Positions 22,472 through 35,212 are shown, numbered from the stretch's first letter. The stretch is 64,000 nt of DNA from Panax quinquefolius (GCA_020205615.1 CM035153.1:97306792-97370791), one strand, 5' to 3'. Made by a program: numbers and translations. The notes: generated by a model not told the origin, from the letters alone.

Positions 22472-23153
22472 TCCAGTCCCTTCAATTAACCAAGTTAATA
22501 AATTCCAGGTTCTTGGAACCGTTCCTAAGCCCTTTAATTCAGTAATTGCGAGTAATCCTAAACTTGTTTATCCGTTCTATAACCCTACCAAAGCCATAAT
22601 CTCAACTATAGTTACTCAACCGTCTTCCTAATTCAAACTCAACTGGGAAAATAACCTATTTCATATTGAACCCCATATAAAACCCATAGATAATCCCATT
22701 AAACTTGCTTCCCAATTTTTTCCTCCGGGATGGCATTTCATTCCTCTTGCTCCTTATAAATCCCTTGCGTATTATAAGGATATCCTATTTGAAACCGAGT
22801 CAGTTTTCATCAAGACCATTTATGCTAGGGATGATGAAACTAAAGTCCTTTATCACTCTTTATACATTAAGAAAATTATCCCGATAACTGATTGGGGTAA
22901 TCATCCATCTGATCGTCAACAACTTTCTAATCAAAATAAATCATTTTGTTATTATAATTATATGGAAGCATGGAACAAGAGCTTCCTCTATCAAAACCAG
23001 TTACATAGTTTTTTGTGGTTTGTATAATTTGACCACAAGTTCAAAAGTCAATTTCCTATTTGGTTTCTGCTCTGGTGGTCAAGATTTGGTTCCTCTTTCG
23101 ACCTCATTCCCTCTCCATTAAGAGCACAACTTAGTCATTTTTGTAACTATCGA
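22472..23153 (+). pseudogene. Endogenous caulimovirid: C-terminal region
   Basis: After RNase H the plus strand still reads like protein in changing frames. Examples are HIEPHIKPIDNP, FFPPGWHFIPLAPYKSLAYY, KDILFETESVF and YYNYMEAWNKSFLYQNQ, up to about 23150. I do not recognise a catalytic motif. The reading stops where TGTCGGGATTTTT, a probable LTR start, begins at 23154, so the end is probably cut by that insertion. Confidence 0.5.
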
Positions 23154-23486
23154 TGTCGGGATTTTTATTTGTCCCTTTTCTGTTCTTGTTCTTTGGCGTT
23201 CTCATGTCTGTGAGATTTATTTGAAAAAATAAGTGAAAAGGGTTCGATATGTATATGTCAAAGATTTGACTATAAGAGTCGCCTGTTGGTGTTTTTAACT
23301 GGTTGCACCAACACAAACGAGAAAAAGTTTGCACATTGACCCAGTGATGTGACACTGCTAAATCGGTATGTGAAACCGAGATTCATTTGGGTTCGGGGGC
23401 TTGATTATGCGGAGGGAAGGTGTTAGGCACCCCCCGACATCCGTGTTATGATGGTCACCGCCACTTTTCATGAAACTGTTATATGA

Positions 23487-23503
23487 TTGTGTGTGTGTGT
23501 GTG
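23487..23503. repeat. (GT)n microsatellite
   Basis: This is a short pure GT run within the presumed LTR of H. Confidence 0.85.
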
Positions 23504-23934
23504 GGTCAATGTGCTGTTATTTGGAAATAGTGAGGCCTCGTTCGCACCTATATACAAAGGGTTTGAATTTGTATGAAAAAAATTAGTTTTAAACATGATA
23601 AAACATTGAGGTTTTATAAAAGAGGTTTTTTAAGCCCTGTGCTCAATAGTAATTGAGACCTTTTCATACTTCCATTTTATTGTTAAATGTTTGGCTTGAT
23701 TGTTTTTATTTTTGAGATGCGAAGCATCTTTGAGAAAAAAATATATAGCAGTGTCGAACTCCTCATGGGCATGAAAGCCATCTAAGGAAATTCAAACACT
23801 GAGAATAATTTACAAGATACTTACAGCTGAAATGTCTATCACGGTAACCGAATCTAGATTCAGTAAACTGAATCTGTGGTCAAATATTTCTTAGGCTCAC
23901 ATGATGCCGCAGTTTATGTGAAAGTAGTAAGGAG

Positions 23935-25930
23935 TTATATATATAAAAGCGGTAAATATATATATATAGACATGATCAACCACCACGAAGCACCTCCATG
24001 GGGGATCGGGAATGTAAATATATAAAAGCGGTAAATATATATATAGAGACATGATCAATGTTGCCTCTTTTATAGTTCTAATAAAAGAGCTCCAACTCAT
24101 GCAAGCATACATGTGTCAACAAGTAATACATAGTAAGTAAAGTATCGATCCCATAGAGAAAGTTGTTAACCTTAGACTACTATGCATTAATTAACTCACT
24201 ATATTTATATGCTAAGAATATGGACTTAATTGTTGATTTGAACTAATTAAGATTACTAACTAAAAATAAGAATATAAATGGACTAAATATAATGTGGAAA
24301 CAATGGGATCCTAACTTCATTTAATATTTTGTTTAATTGCCATATGTCATGCAAGAAGTGTTCATATATCATAGGAAGATAGGCAAGAGCACGAAGAGAG
24401 TTATAACCATTTTCCAATGCACTATAACCAACTCATATAGCATCTACAGATGTTAGACTCTATGTAATCACCAATACCTTCACAATTACCATATTCCTAT
24501 GCGCAATTGAAATCCTATTGATTTTAAGCACAACCCTTATTCTAGCTCATACTAATGAAACAAAGATATTTCTATCGATTCACAAAATATGCAAGACTTA
24601 CTCTAGCCCCATATTCGCATGCTATCATGATTACAATCCATATTTATATGTTCATTTCCAATTCCATACAAATACTAGAATGAATGATTATCAGTCATTC
24701 TCACATGTAAAACAATCATGATAGATAACCCATATGATATGCAAAACAAATCTAACATTTAGATGTACAACCAAACTACATATTAAAATCCGTTAGAATC
24801 CCATAATGGAGTTTAGTTCATGACTGAACCAAAAGCCATTATGGGATCAAGGTTAAACATGATCAATAAACAAATGAATAAGAGTAAGAGAAAAAGAATA
24901 ATCAAACCCAATCGCTGAATTGTAATCAATGATTAACTATTAAATCACAAAAGAATTCCATTAAACAATAATCAAAATCCACAATGGTAAAGAATTCCAA
25001 GAAGAAGAAGAGAAATAGACGTTATGGCTTCGTTCTCCGTTGGAATCTCTCCCAAGGTGTAAACCCTAGTTTCTAATATGAAAAATACGTAATAATAGTC
25101 AAATCTCTCTCTGACACCAGTCAGAATCGTTTAAAACCAAATTACACATCATTAAATTGAGAATTAAAAATAAAACAAATTATAGCATCAGCATCGCTCG
25201 CGATCCCGCGCGTCTCTAGTATCTCTGTCTCGTGGCCGTGAGACTTACAGTAAGTTCAGGCCAATCCAGACGTCCTATCGCGCAGTCGCACGATCATGCC
25301 TCGCGGGCGCGTGCTGAGTATCTCGTGGGCACGCGTCCATTGCCTCGCAGGCGCTTGATTTGCAGAAAGTTCCCCATGTAAAGCCACACTCAGACCATGC
25401 GGTGCGCATGAGTCTTCATTTTGTCTCGCCGCGCGGCAGCTGGCCTTGCATGTTCGCAGTTCCTCGAGTCCGGTTTTTGCTTTCTGCTGCTTTGCGCTGC
25501 TTGGTCACTCTTACTTTAATCCTCTTGCTTGATTTCCATGCCTCCTTGTACCCCCATGCCACGCACATCCTCGCCTTTCGACTAACCTTCACGTATCCGC
25601 TCACCGATACCTCGAATTCCACCAAAATGAAGCCGATTCCTGCACTTATTCACCAAAAGGAGTTTTAAGTAAATGCAATGCGAAATAACGTGAAATGCAA
25701 CCAAAACACAATGAAATGTACTTGAGGTGGGCATAATTCGCATGGATTGATATACAATAAGTGAGTAAAAATATCACTTATCAATGAACCACCACGAAGC
25801 GCCTCCATGGGGGATCAAAAATATAAATATATAAAAGCGATAAATATATATAGAGAGAGATATGATCAACCACTATGAAGCACCTCCATGGGGGATCAGA
25901 AATGTAAATAAAGCAGTAAATGAGATCAAC
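23935..25930. repeat. Approximately 75-bp tandem repeat interrupted by insert I
   Basis: Units carry GATCAACCACCACGAAGC, CACCTCCATGGGGGATC, then ATATAAAAGCGGTAAATATA. Units lie at 23935-24060 and again at 25784-25930. The 1.7 kb between them is an insertion. Confidence 0.75.
24061..25779. mobile_element. Insert I, 1.7 kb, class unknown
   Basis: It splits the tandem repeat and is flanked by ATCAATG at 24054-24060 and at 25780-25786, a possible 7-bp target duplication. It has no terminal inverted repeats and no recognised protein. The first kilobase is AT-rich. From about 25180 to 25640 it is strikingly GC-rich, with many CGCG words, and includes an open 102-codon frame (25360-25668) that resembles no family I know and is probably fortuitous. 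Confidence 0.5.
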
Positions 25931-26070
25931 CGCTACGAAGTAAACTTTAAAGCGGATCAAGGTAAAGAAAGCAAGAAAAGCGATCAATCGCCACGTAAGT
26001 AAACTCAAAGGGATGAGAATGTAAGTAAAGTAAAAGGCCAATAAGTAAACCTGCACTGACAAAATGTAAA

Positions 26071-26071
<1 letters not shown>

Positions 26072-26109
<38 letters not shown>

Positions 26110-26160
26110 CAAGAACGCATTGTATATAAAATCTGTGCTCATCGAACAAAAGTCCGACAA

Positions 26161-26203
<43 letters not shown>

Positions 26204-26290
26204 CAAGTAAACGCTCCGGACGTGAGTCCAGGCTCAATCGAGGCATAACTCAATAATGTTAGTCCATATATATATAAGTATATATATATA
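26072..26290. repeat. AT microsatellites
   Basis: Pure AT runs lie at about 26072-26104 and 26166-26200, with shorter ones to 26290. They are separated by non-coding sequence of the H repeat region. Confidence 0.9.
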
Positions 26291-26594
26291 CAAATAGAAA
26301 TGAAAACCACGGACCAAAGTTGGGGCATACACACACTACACGACTCTCAATGTGAAGAAGAGTGTGTGAAAATATGAAGAGAAAGGCTTTATAGTGTGTA
26401 AGAAGGCTTACAGTGGACTGCCAAAGAAGACTTCTGTAGCATTAAGGGGATGAACACTCGGCTCCCGCTGGTAAAAATGTAGGTATATGTGAGCTTACAA
26501 GTGTTTAAAATGAGAAAGCACTCAATATAGGGTGTGTACAGAGCAAATTGGACAGGGCTTCCTCGCCTTTCGTCTCTTGAATATGACCACCCCA

Positions 26595-26614
26595 AGCTCT
26601 ATATTTATAGAGCT
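26595..26614. other. Perfect palindrome containing a TATA core
   Basis: AGCTCTATATTTATAGAGCT has 9-bp arms around TT. Because it embeds TATA-like sequence on both strands, it could be a promoter or a cruciform. No transcription evidence is available. Confidence 0.5.
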
Positions 26615-29600
26615 GGGAGCCGCAGGTGTACCTGCAGCAGCAACAGATGCACCTGCAGCTGCCCGGGGTGCCTCGGGCTCCATTGGTCCCGCCGTCTCGA
26701 ACTACATACATGTGGCATCCCCGAATCCGGGTCCCAAATCACCACGGATTCAGTACAGTCCTTCTACAACTATTATGGAAGATATAAACATAAATTGTTT
26801 ATACAATACATTACACACTATTTTCCCCAAGGTCGAGTAACCTTAACTTATACACAAATCATAACTTATCTAACACATAACATTATTATCATACAACACT
26901 ATTACAAATCTAATCGCGCACACTAACTTTAACCTGGAACTGTCTTTAACCTTTCCTTGATTCTGAACGTATTCGCCTTTATCCGCAATGTTTATCATGA
27001 TATAGCAAGGTGAGCATGAAAGTTGCCCAAACAAGTTTAAATACAATTTAAAGATATATCATGATTGAAAGAGTCTCAATAATAGTGGCTATAATTCATC
27101 AATATAATTGAGAACTAAGACGAACAAACTTTGAATCGAACAAGTGTTGAATATGAACAAATTTATCTCGGACCAAGCGGTAATGAAGGTGATCAAACCT
27201 TTCATACCGACTTATACATGCAAGATATACAGAGTACAATTCTACATGGCAATCAGCAATGATTAACCATAAGCATATCCGAATGAAACAACTCTTAGTA
27301 GAATTAAGAAAAAACTTGCCTGTTCCGTTGATTACTGCTACACAAATTATAACGCTTTATTCGAAGACCTAATATTAGTAATATAGATCCCCAATATTAG
27401 AATAATATCATCACTATTATAATACTATTATATATATACACATAGAATAACCTAAACACATAACATATAACCCTATCAGTCCATAATACACATAAGACAT
27501 AGCATCAGGTCAAACTATTTAAGTCTGAGTTGAAACCGACAAAATTCTATCATCTTGACGGTCTAGTCAAACAATTATCGAGTTTAAGTTCAATTAAACT
27601 TTGCCTAAACACTAAACAATATCTTAGATAATCATATTATCAGTCAAAACAATTTTCATAGGCATGTAATAATTTTCAGATAATTATTACCATTTATCAT
27701 AATTTTCAATCATTAATATTGTATTTAAATGAATTAAATACCACATAATTCCTTAATTATTAATATTTATTTAATATTAAATATTAATAAAAATCATAAC
27801 ATATTATTATAATATAATTATAATATATCAAAGTATTTTAATACCTTAAAATCATATTTATATGGTTTTTAAACACATAAATCCATTATCCGCTAATTGA
27901 TATTAATATCAAAATATTAATATTTTCATGACAAAATTTCAAAAGTTATATTTTATAACTTAAAATATTTTTCTAACACTTAAATTATTTTCATATAATT
28001 TTTAAAGCATTAATTCTATTTTTCATAATTTATCTAATATATTTATTAAATAATTAATTACCATTAATAATAAATTATTAATGAAATTCATCACAAATAT
28101 TAAAAGACATCAAAAATAACTTAAAATATTTTCTAACACCATAATATAATTTTTCATGTTTTTTTCATGAATTAAAACCATTTTAAATAATTTATTTAAT
28201 ATTATAATTAAATAAATAAATACCTTTTAATATCCCAAAAATATTAAATATTTTTGAAATATACTAAAAATAATTAAAAACTATTTTTCAGACTTTAAAA
28301 TAATTTTTCGTAATTTATTATGTATTTTTAATAATTAAAACCATTTTTTTTCTATTTATTTAATTAATTAAATCATTTTTAGAAAATAAGTGTAACTAAA
28401 GTAATTCTATAGCGTGAGTAACCGTCGCTATAGGTGTTCTTCGCCAATTTCGTAAACTCATGTCGGAGTTCATGCTACCTTGTTTGACCAAATTTATAAT
28501 TCTTAGCTTTATCGCATTGTCATGCAGGCGAAATTAAAGATTGATCATGTATTGTTTATGTAACACTACACGAACCAATCATCCGTATGCTCAAACAACA
28601 ACACAACAAGATAATCTGGGCATTCAAAATCCTTGTCAGACGGTTTCTGGGTTTCCCGTAAACCCAAAGATTCGTTTCCAGTACTTTTTAGGTCATTTTA
28701 ATCTAGGTTCTGTTTTCTCTTTTGATGGATTTATGATTTAAAATGGTAGTATTCATGACAAGGAACAACAAAAATATTAAAATTACAGTTCAATAACATC
28801 CCAAACACCAGCTCAATCTCGACCAAAGCTTTGATGTAAATAATGTTCTTAGAGTTTCTGGGAATTCCTAGAAACGGTAAATATGATTGTCATGCCTTGT
28901 TTGACCAACTGTCACGCCCGATCTGTTGATTACTAGTGGAATCTAAAGAAATAATTTCAAAGTACATATACCAGGCTATAAGTATGCTACAACAAAAACA
29001 TCATAACATTAAAAACCTGACAGATCAAGAAGGTTAAAAATCTTGTCAAACGGATATTTTAATTTCTGGGTTCCCCAGATTTTTGACCGGTCAACCTCGG
29101 TCAACGGGTTTTGACCGAGTATATCATGAAATCTAGACATCCAATAGCTATCCTACCACTTTCAGATGAAGGACCATATGACAAACTACAGATTACGACT
29201 TTAAAACAACAAAAATTAATAATAGAAAAAGAATTAAAACCCCTGACATTACGTTGTCAGACTACTCTTCAAAGTTTTTCCAGAAATTTTAAAACTTCAT
29301 TTTCGTGTATCTTGATGTTATGGATCTAATATACAACCACCCAGATAACTCAATAACATCATAATACACCACATTAAACATCTAAACACTAAGTTTTACA
29401 AGAATCAAAAGAATTTCTAGAATTTAGGGTTTATACCTCTTTAGGCTTTGATCAAGATTCTGATCCTTGATGTCTATTCTTGGCTTGATAGAGATCATGC
29501 TAGGGACTGAATTACTTATACACTTCGTGGGTCTAGAGAGGAAAATGATGGTTGAACATTTGGTGAACAAATGAGGCATAATAGTGTCCTTTTCTTTCTC

Positions 29601-29700
29601 TAAATCTCTATATATATATATATTGGTGCAATGTATTGCAAGGTGTCATGTTAAATCAGATTGTAGCTGAGTAATAAGTCAAAAGGCTAGCATTAGTTGG

Positions 29701-29722
29701 TTACCAAATCAAGATTTGGTAA
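29701..29722. other. Inverted repeat in LTR C (three copies)
   Basis: Arms TTACCAAATC and GATTTGGTAA around AA form a perfect 10-bp stem. It is repeated at 32377-32398 and 38234-38255. Confidence 0.8.
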
Positions 29723-29810
29723 GATTTACACTCAACATTTTATAAAATGTGACAAAAGGGCATAATTGTCATTTCTATACAATTTTTAATTCTAAAATTG
29801 TCATTTGATC

Positions 29811-30485
29811 AAACCCTTAGGGTTTAGGGTTTAGCATTTTAGGGGTTAGGGTATAACCCTTAGGGTTTAGGTTTTAACCCTAAAGATTTTAGCAAATTAA
29901 AATTCTAAGATTTTCTAATTAGATTTTAAAATTGAAAATCATGATTTCTAAATTGTAATTAGGGCTTCCTAATTATATTATAATTTTCTAATCACATTAG
30001 GACTTCAACAAATTAGGATTAATATTTCCTAATTAAGATTGCTAATTTAGCAATTAAATCCAGCACTGTAAGTTAGGGTTTCTAACGGAACAATTAGGGT
30101 TTAAAATTTGAAATTAGGATTTACAAATTAATTAAGCTTTACCCTGATTAAGCTTATACTCAAAAGCACTTGAGCATTATAATTATCATTTAATTTCCTA
30201 GATTAGGGTTTCAAATTCCTAGAGTCTGAAATTAGGGTTTCCAAATCTGGTATTAGGGTTTTTTAATAGTCAATTAAGGTTTCCTTAATTAAGTTATAAT
30301 TAATAATGTTTTAAACTTATTCATAGCATTTAAATTCCCGAATTAGGGTTTTTCAATATCCGAATTAAGGTTTCGGATTCCCAGAACTAAAATTAGGGTT
30401 CCAGAACCGGTTTCTAGGGTTTCTTATCAAACGTTAGGGTTTTCTAACTGAACGTTGATGTTCTTAATATACGATTAGGGTTTAT
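29811..30485. repeat. Telomere-like TTTAGGG/CCCTAAA motif cluster
   Basis: Numerous TTAGGGTTT and CCCTTAGGGTTTAGGG words are dispersed in AT-rich sequence. Equivalent clusters lie at 32487-33160 and 38344-39015. The motif matches the plant telomere heptamer, but the spacing is irregular and both orientations occur. Confidence 0.8.
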
Positions 30486-31066
30486 CACATATATAATTTA
30501 TCTGGTCCAGCCTTAACCCTTCACCACATTCTGAACACATCATTATCCATATACACATAACATATTCACATATACACTTAATATTTTCATGACAAAATAT
30601 CAAAAGTTATATTTTATAACTTCAAATATTTTTCTAACACTTCAATTATTTTCATATAATTTTTAAAGCATTAATTCTATTTTTCCATAATTTATCTAAT
30701 ATATTTATTAAATAAATTAATTACCATTAATATAAATTATTAATGAAATTCATCACAAATATTAAAAGTCATCAAAAATAACTTAAAATATTTTCTAACA
30801 CCATAATATAATTTTTCATGATTTTTCATGAATTAAAACCATTTTTAAATAATTTATTTAATATTATAGTTAAATAAATAAATATCTTTTCTATTCCAAA
30901 AATATTAAATATTTTTGAAATATACTCAAAATAATTAAAAACTATTTTTCAGACTTTAAAATAATTTTTTTAGAATTTATTATGTATTTTTAATAATTAA
31001 AAACCATTTTTTTCTATTTATTTAATTAATTAAATCATTTTCCAAAAATAAGTGTCACTAAAGGGC

Positions 31067-31094
31067 CCTATAGCGACAGAACCGTCGCTATAGG
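31067..31094. other. Inverted repeat CCTATAGCGAC / GTCGCTATAGG
   Basis: 11-bp perfect arms enclose AGAACC. It is conserved at 36920-36947 and degraded in copy 1 near 28407. Confidence 0.85.
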
Positions 31095-31210
31095 TGTTCT
31101 TGGTGTTCATGGCCAATTTTCAGAAACTCATGTCAGAGTTCATGCTACCTTGTTTGACCAGCTATAATTCTTAGCCTATTGTGTGTCTGGGCCAGGTTAT
31201 AGATTGATCA

Positions 31211-31233
31211 TGTAGTGTTTATGTAACACTACA
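31211..31233. other. Inverted repeat TGTAGTGTT / AACACTACA
   Basis: 9-bp perfect arms enclose TATGT. The right LTR has the same arms at 37071-37093 with loop TATAT. Confidence 0.85.
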
Positions 31234-32266
31234 CGAACCAATCATCAGTATGCTCAAACAACAACACAACAAGATAATCTGGGCATTCAAAATCCTTGTC
31301 AGACGGTTTCTGTGTTTCCGCAGAAACCCAACAGTTCGTCTAGGTACTTCCTAGGTCATTTTAATCTAGGTTCTGTTTTCGCTTTTGATGGATTTATGAT
31401 TTAAACTGGTAGTATTCATGACAAGGAACAACAAAAATATTAAAATTACAGTTCAATAACATCCCAAACACCAGCTCAATCTCAATCAAAGCCTGACAGA
31501 AATAATGTTCTTAGAGTTTTTGGGAATTCTTAGAAACGGTAAATATGAATGTCATGCCTTGTTTGACCAACTGTCACGCTCGATCTGTTGATTACTAGTG
31601 GAATCTAAAGACATAATTTCAAAGTACATATACCAGGCTATAAGTATGCTACAACAAAAACATCATAACATTAAAAACCTGACAGATCAAGAAGGTTAAA
31701 AATCTTGTCAGACGGAGATTTTAATTTCTGGGTTGCCCAGATTTTTGACCGGTCAACCTCGGTCAACGGGTTTTGACCGAGTATATCATGCAATCTAGAC
31801 ATCCAATAGCTATCCTACCACTTTTAGATGAAGGACCATATGAAAAACTACAGATTAAGACTTTAAAACAACAAAAATCAATAACAGAAAAAAAATTAAA
31901 ACCCCTGACATTACGTTGTCAGACTACTCTTCAAAGTTTTTCCAGAAATTTTAAAACTTCATTTTCGTGTATCTTGATGTTATGGATCTAAGATACAATC
32001 ACCCAGATCACTCAATAACATCATAATACACCACATTAAACATCTAAACACTAAGTGTTACGAGAATCAAAAGGATTTCTAGAATTTAGGGTTTATACCT
32101 CTTTAGGCTTTGATTAACATTCTAATCCTTGATGTCTGTTCTTGGCTTGATAGAGATCATGCTAGGGACTGAATTACTTATACACTTCATGGGTCTAGAG
32201 AGGAAAATGATGGTTGAACATTTGGTGAACAAATGAGGCATACTAGTGTCCTTTTCTTTCTCTAAA

Positions 32267-32269
<3 letters not shown>

Positions 32270-32299
<30 letters not shown>
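32270..32299. repeat. (AT)n microsatellite in LTR C
   Basis: The AT run varies in length between copies (short at about 29611, longest here, intermediate at about 38130-38154). Confidence 0.9.
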
Positions 32300-32302
<3 letters not shown>

Positions 32303-33420
32303 TGCAATGTATTGCAAGGTGTCATGTTAAATCAGATTGTAGCTGAGTAATAAGTCAAAAGGCTAGCATTAGTTGGTTACCAAATCAAGATTTGGTAAGA
32401 TTTACACTCAACATTTTATAAAATGTGACAAAAGGGCATAATTGTCATTTCTATACAATTTTTAATTCTAAAATTGTCATTTGATCAAACCCTTAGGGTT
32501 TAGGGTTTAGCATTTTAGGGGTTAAGGTATAACCCTTAGGGTTTAGGTTTTAACCCTAAAGATTTTAGCAAATTAAAATTCTAAGATTTTCTAATTAGAT
32601 TTTAAAATAGAAAATCATGATTTCTAAATTGTAATTAGGGCTTCCTAATTATATTATAATTTCCTAATCACATTAGGACTTAAACAAATTAAGATTAATA
32701 TTTCGTAATTAAGATTGCTAATTTAGCAATTAAATTCACCACTGTAAGTTAGGGTTTCTAACGAAACAATTAGTGTTTAAAAAATGAAATTAGGATTTGC
32801 AAATTAATTAAGCTTTACCCTGATTAAACTTATACTCAAAAGCACTTGAGCATTATAATTATCATTTAAGTTCCTAGATTAAGGTTTCAAATTCCCAGAG
32901 TCTGAAATTAGGGTTTCCAGATCTGGTATTAGGGTTTTCTAATAGTCAATTAAGGTTTCCTTAATTAAGTCATAGTTAATAAAGTTTTAAACTTATTCAT
33001 AGCATTTAAATTCCCGAATTAGAGTTTTTCAATATCCGAATTAAGGTTTCGGATTCCCGGAACTAAAATTAGGGTTCCAGAATCGATTTCTAGGGTTTCT
33101 TATCAAACGTTAGGGTTTTCTATCTGAACGTTGACGTTCTTAATATACGATTAGGGTTTATCACAGATATAATTTATCTGGTCCACCCTTGACCCTTCAC
33201 CACATTCTGAACACGTCATTGTCCATATACACATAACATATTCATATATACACTTAATCCTGAATAATTCAAGAAAAGCCTACACAGAATTTTGAAATCC
33301 TCAAAATTCCTTCCCAAAAACATCAAACGAATACACTTATTTTCTGTCTAGGTCTATTATTTGACCTTAAACCAATCATTTAAGATTTTAATAAATTGTC
33401 TAATTTCTCGGGTTGTCACA

Positions 33421-33435
33421 TTCACCCCTTCTTCT
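33421..33435 (-). promoter_or_regulatory. Polypurine tract of element C
   Basis: The minus strand reads AGAAGAAGGGGTGAA directly before the LTR start TGTGACAACCC, the expected priming site for plus-strand DNA. Confidence 0.7.
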
Positions 33436-35212
33436 AAAAATTTCGTCCCCGAAATTTGCCTTACACCTTACACCATACGGCTTACACCATTCACACATCA
33501 TTACATGCTACCCAATACACCACTCACAAGAGTAAAAAGTTTTCAAATTGCTTAGGGGTCATATAGACCATGAACACCTAGTTTTAATGGTATTCATACC
33601 GCAAAACTTTACATTACTTGGTAGGTTTACAATCACAAAGAAGGTAAACTACCGTTGCTAGTACTATAGGTGATTAGCCTATCGTACTCTTACGTCATGC
33701 ATAACGTATTAATCATGTTTAGCGAATATTTACACTACTAGATTGGATTATTTATCCAAACAACATAGTTCACCTCAGTCTTATCATAGGATTCCGCACC
33801 AAAACAATTTGGTTCGGGAAATTTCTTTCAATAAACACTTAGAGTTTTCATAACATTAGTCTAGCTGAATCGAATAGCGTAAACTCATATCAATAATTCA
33901 GTTCAATCGAATTATTTAGGTGTAGCCAAACCCCGTTGGCAAATTAAACTTTTTGAAAACATTTTTGAGAATGACGTCATGATGTCGTACTGTATTAACA
34001 GTCCGTTTGAGAATGTCGTCATTGTATGACTTTGTCATAACACATTATACAATAGTGGAACAGCGACTTTAGGTCAAATTCACACTAAGTATTCCTGTAT
34101 TTACAACTCCATCAACTTTTTATCATCTCTGCACCAGGTTACATGGTACATGAGTGATAAATAAAATAACTTTTGATATTTCAAATCAATTGAGTCTAGC
34201 TGAAATAAGTAGCATAGACTGTGCTTTAGACCGTTTCAAAAATGATTACGAGTCTACATTTTTTTTTCAAAAGCACATAGTGCGTATTTAGCTTGATGTC
34301 AAAATTTCGAAGTTTAGCTTAGCTAGGAGTTTAGGAAAACCTAATGCCTCCACTAATAATCATTTACTTAAACAGTCTATCTATTCCTATTATCCTTAAC
34401 ACTCCATTCATACAAAACTATACCTAGTTCGTCAAACCACACTTATGAGTCCATAAACTTGCCACAATCATATGAGTTTAAGAACTTACCCTAGTCAGAC
34501 CTTTGGCATCCATTCGCTGAGGGGTTCATAAATATTTCATATAACTATAAGTCAAGAATGTCACATAAGTATGAGTTTTAAGAACTCGTACTTAACCCTA
34601 TATTCTTTACCTATGACCTATCTATTTGTTATAAACATGAGAAAGGAATCACCCTCTTAACATACATATAGCAAATAGCGCGACACAACATTTCAATGAT
34701 TATCAATGCCAGAAACTAAGTAGTTTTTACACCAAGTACAATTCCCCGCCCATACAAGGAATCATACAACTCAGCTGCCGACATGAGTCCTCAATTGAAA
34801 TCCCCACCTAATCTTAACCCCCTTTTCAATACGAATTTCATTTAATCCGTATTCATAATCCTTTCCTGAATCTGTATCAATTCACACAACAATCTTGCTA
34901 TAAACTTTTCAATCATCAAATTAATTCTTTCTGACTGTCATAACCTTATCAGATCACGGGGTGATCTCATCGTATATATTACGATTCAATTCTATGTCTT
35001 AATCATTTTGTTTTGCGATCTCCTATCCCTGCACTACTGTTCACCACTATTGTTCACCTTTATTATCAGAGTTAGGGAACTCTATAACTTAACAACTCGC
35101 CGAGATTCGTCTTTGAATCTTACCGACCAACTAACTCTATGTGAGTTAGTACTTATCCTAATCACTGCGGTTATTGGTCTCAGGTATTCCTACCTAAGCT
35201 TCATAACCAACA

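Larger units (their letters stand above)
27920..33256. repeat. 2.66-kb tandem duplication within left LTR of C
   Basis: Copy 1 is 27920-30580 and copy 2 is 30581-33256. Both start AATATTTTCATGACAAAAT and end in ATATACACTTA. The right LTR has a single copy (about 36440-39110). Confidence 0.9.
26711..33420 (-). repeat. Left LTR (3' LTR) of element C, 6.7 kb with duplication
   Basis: Runs from TGTGGCATCC to GGGTTGTCACA on the plus strand. It is 2.66 kb longer than the right LTR because of an internal tandem duplication. The first 1.2 kb (26711-27919) is near-identical to 35227-36438. Frames of 72 codons at 29111 and 31773 are duplicates of each other and carry no known domain. Confidence 0.88.

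Noticed and set aside
25360..25668. 102-codon open frame in the GC-rich core of insert I
   Set aside because: High GC lowers stop frequency. No domain, no codon pattern and an equally open opposite strand (25416-25625), so coding is not supported.
26005..26334. Minus-strand membrane-like protein with IYIYIY runs
   Set aside because: It is a translation of AT microsatellites.
29111..29329. 72-codon frame duplicated at 31773 as a conserved gene
   Set aside because: Both copies belong to the duplicated LTR unit. The third copy (near 37650) has a stop, and no domain is visible.
28381..31100. Possible tRNA or structured RNA at the CTATAGCG hairpins
   Set aside because: The hairpins lack tRNA arms, A/B boxes and CCA context, and are part of the LTR repeat.
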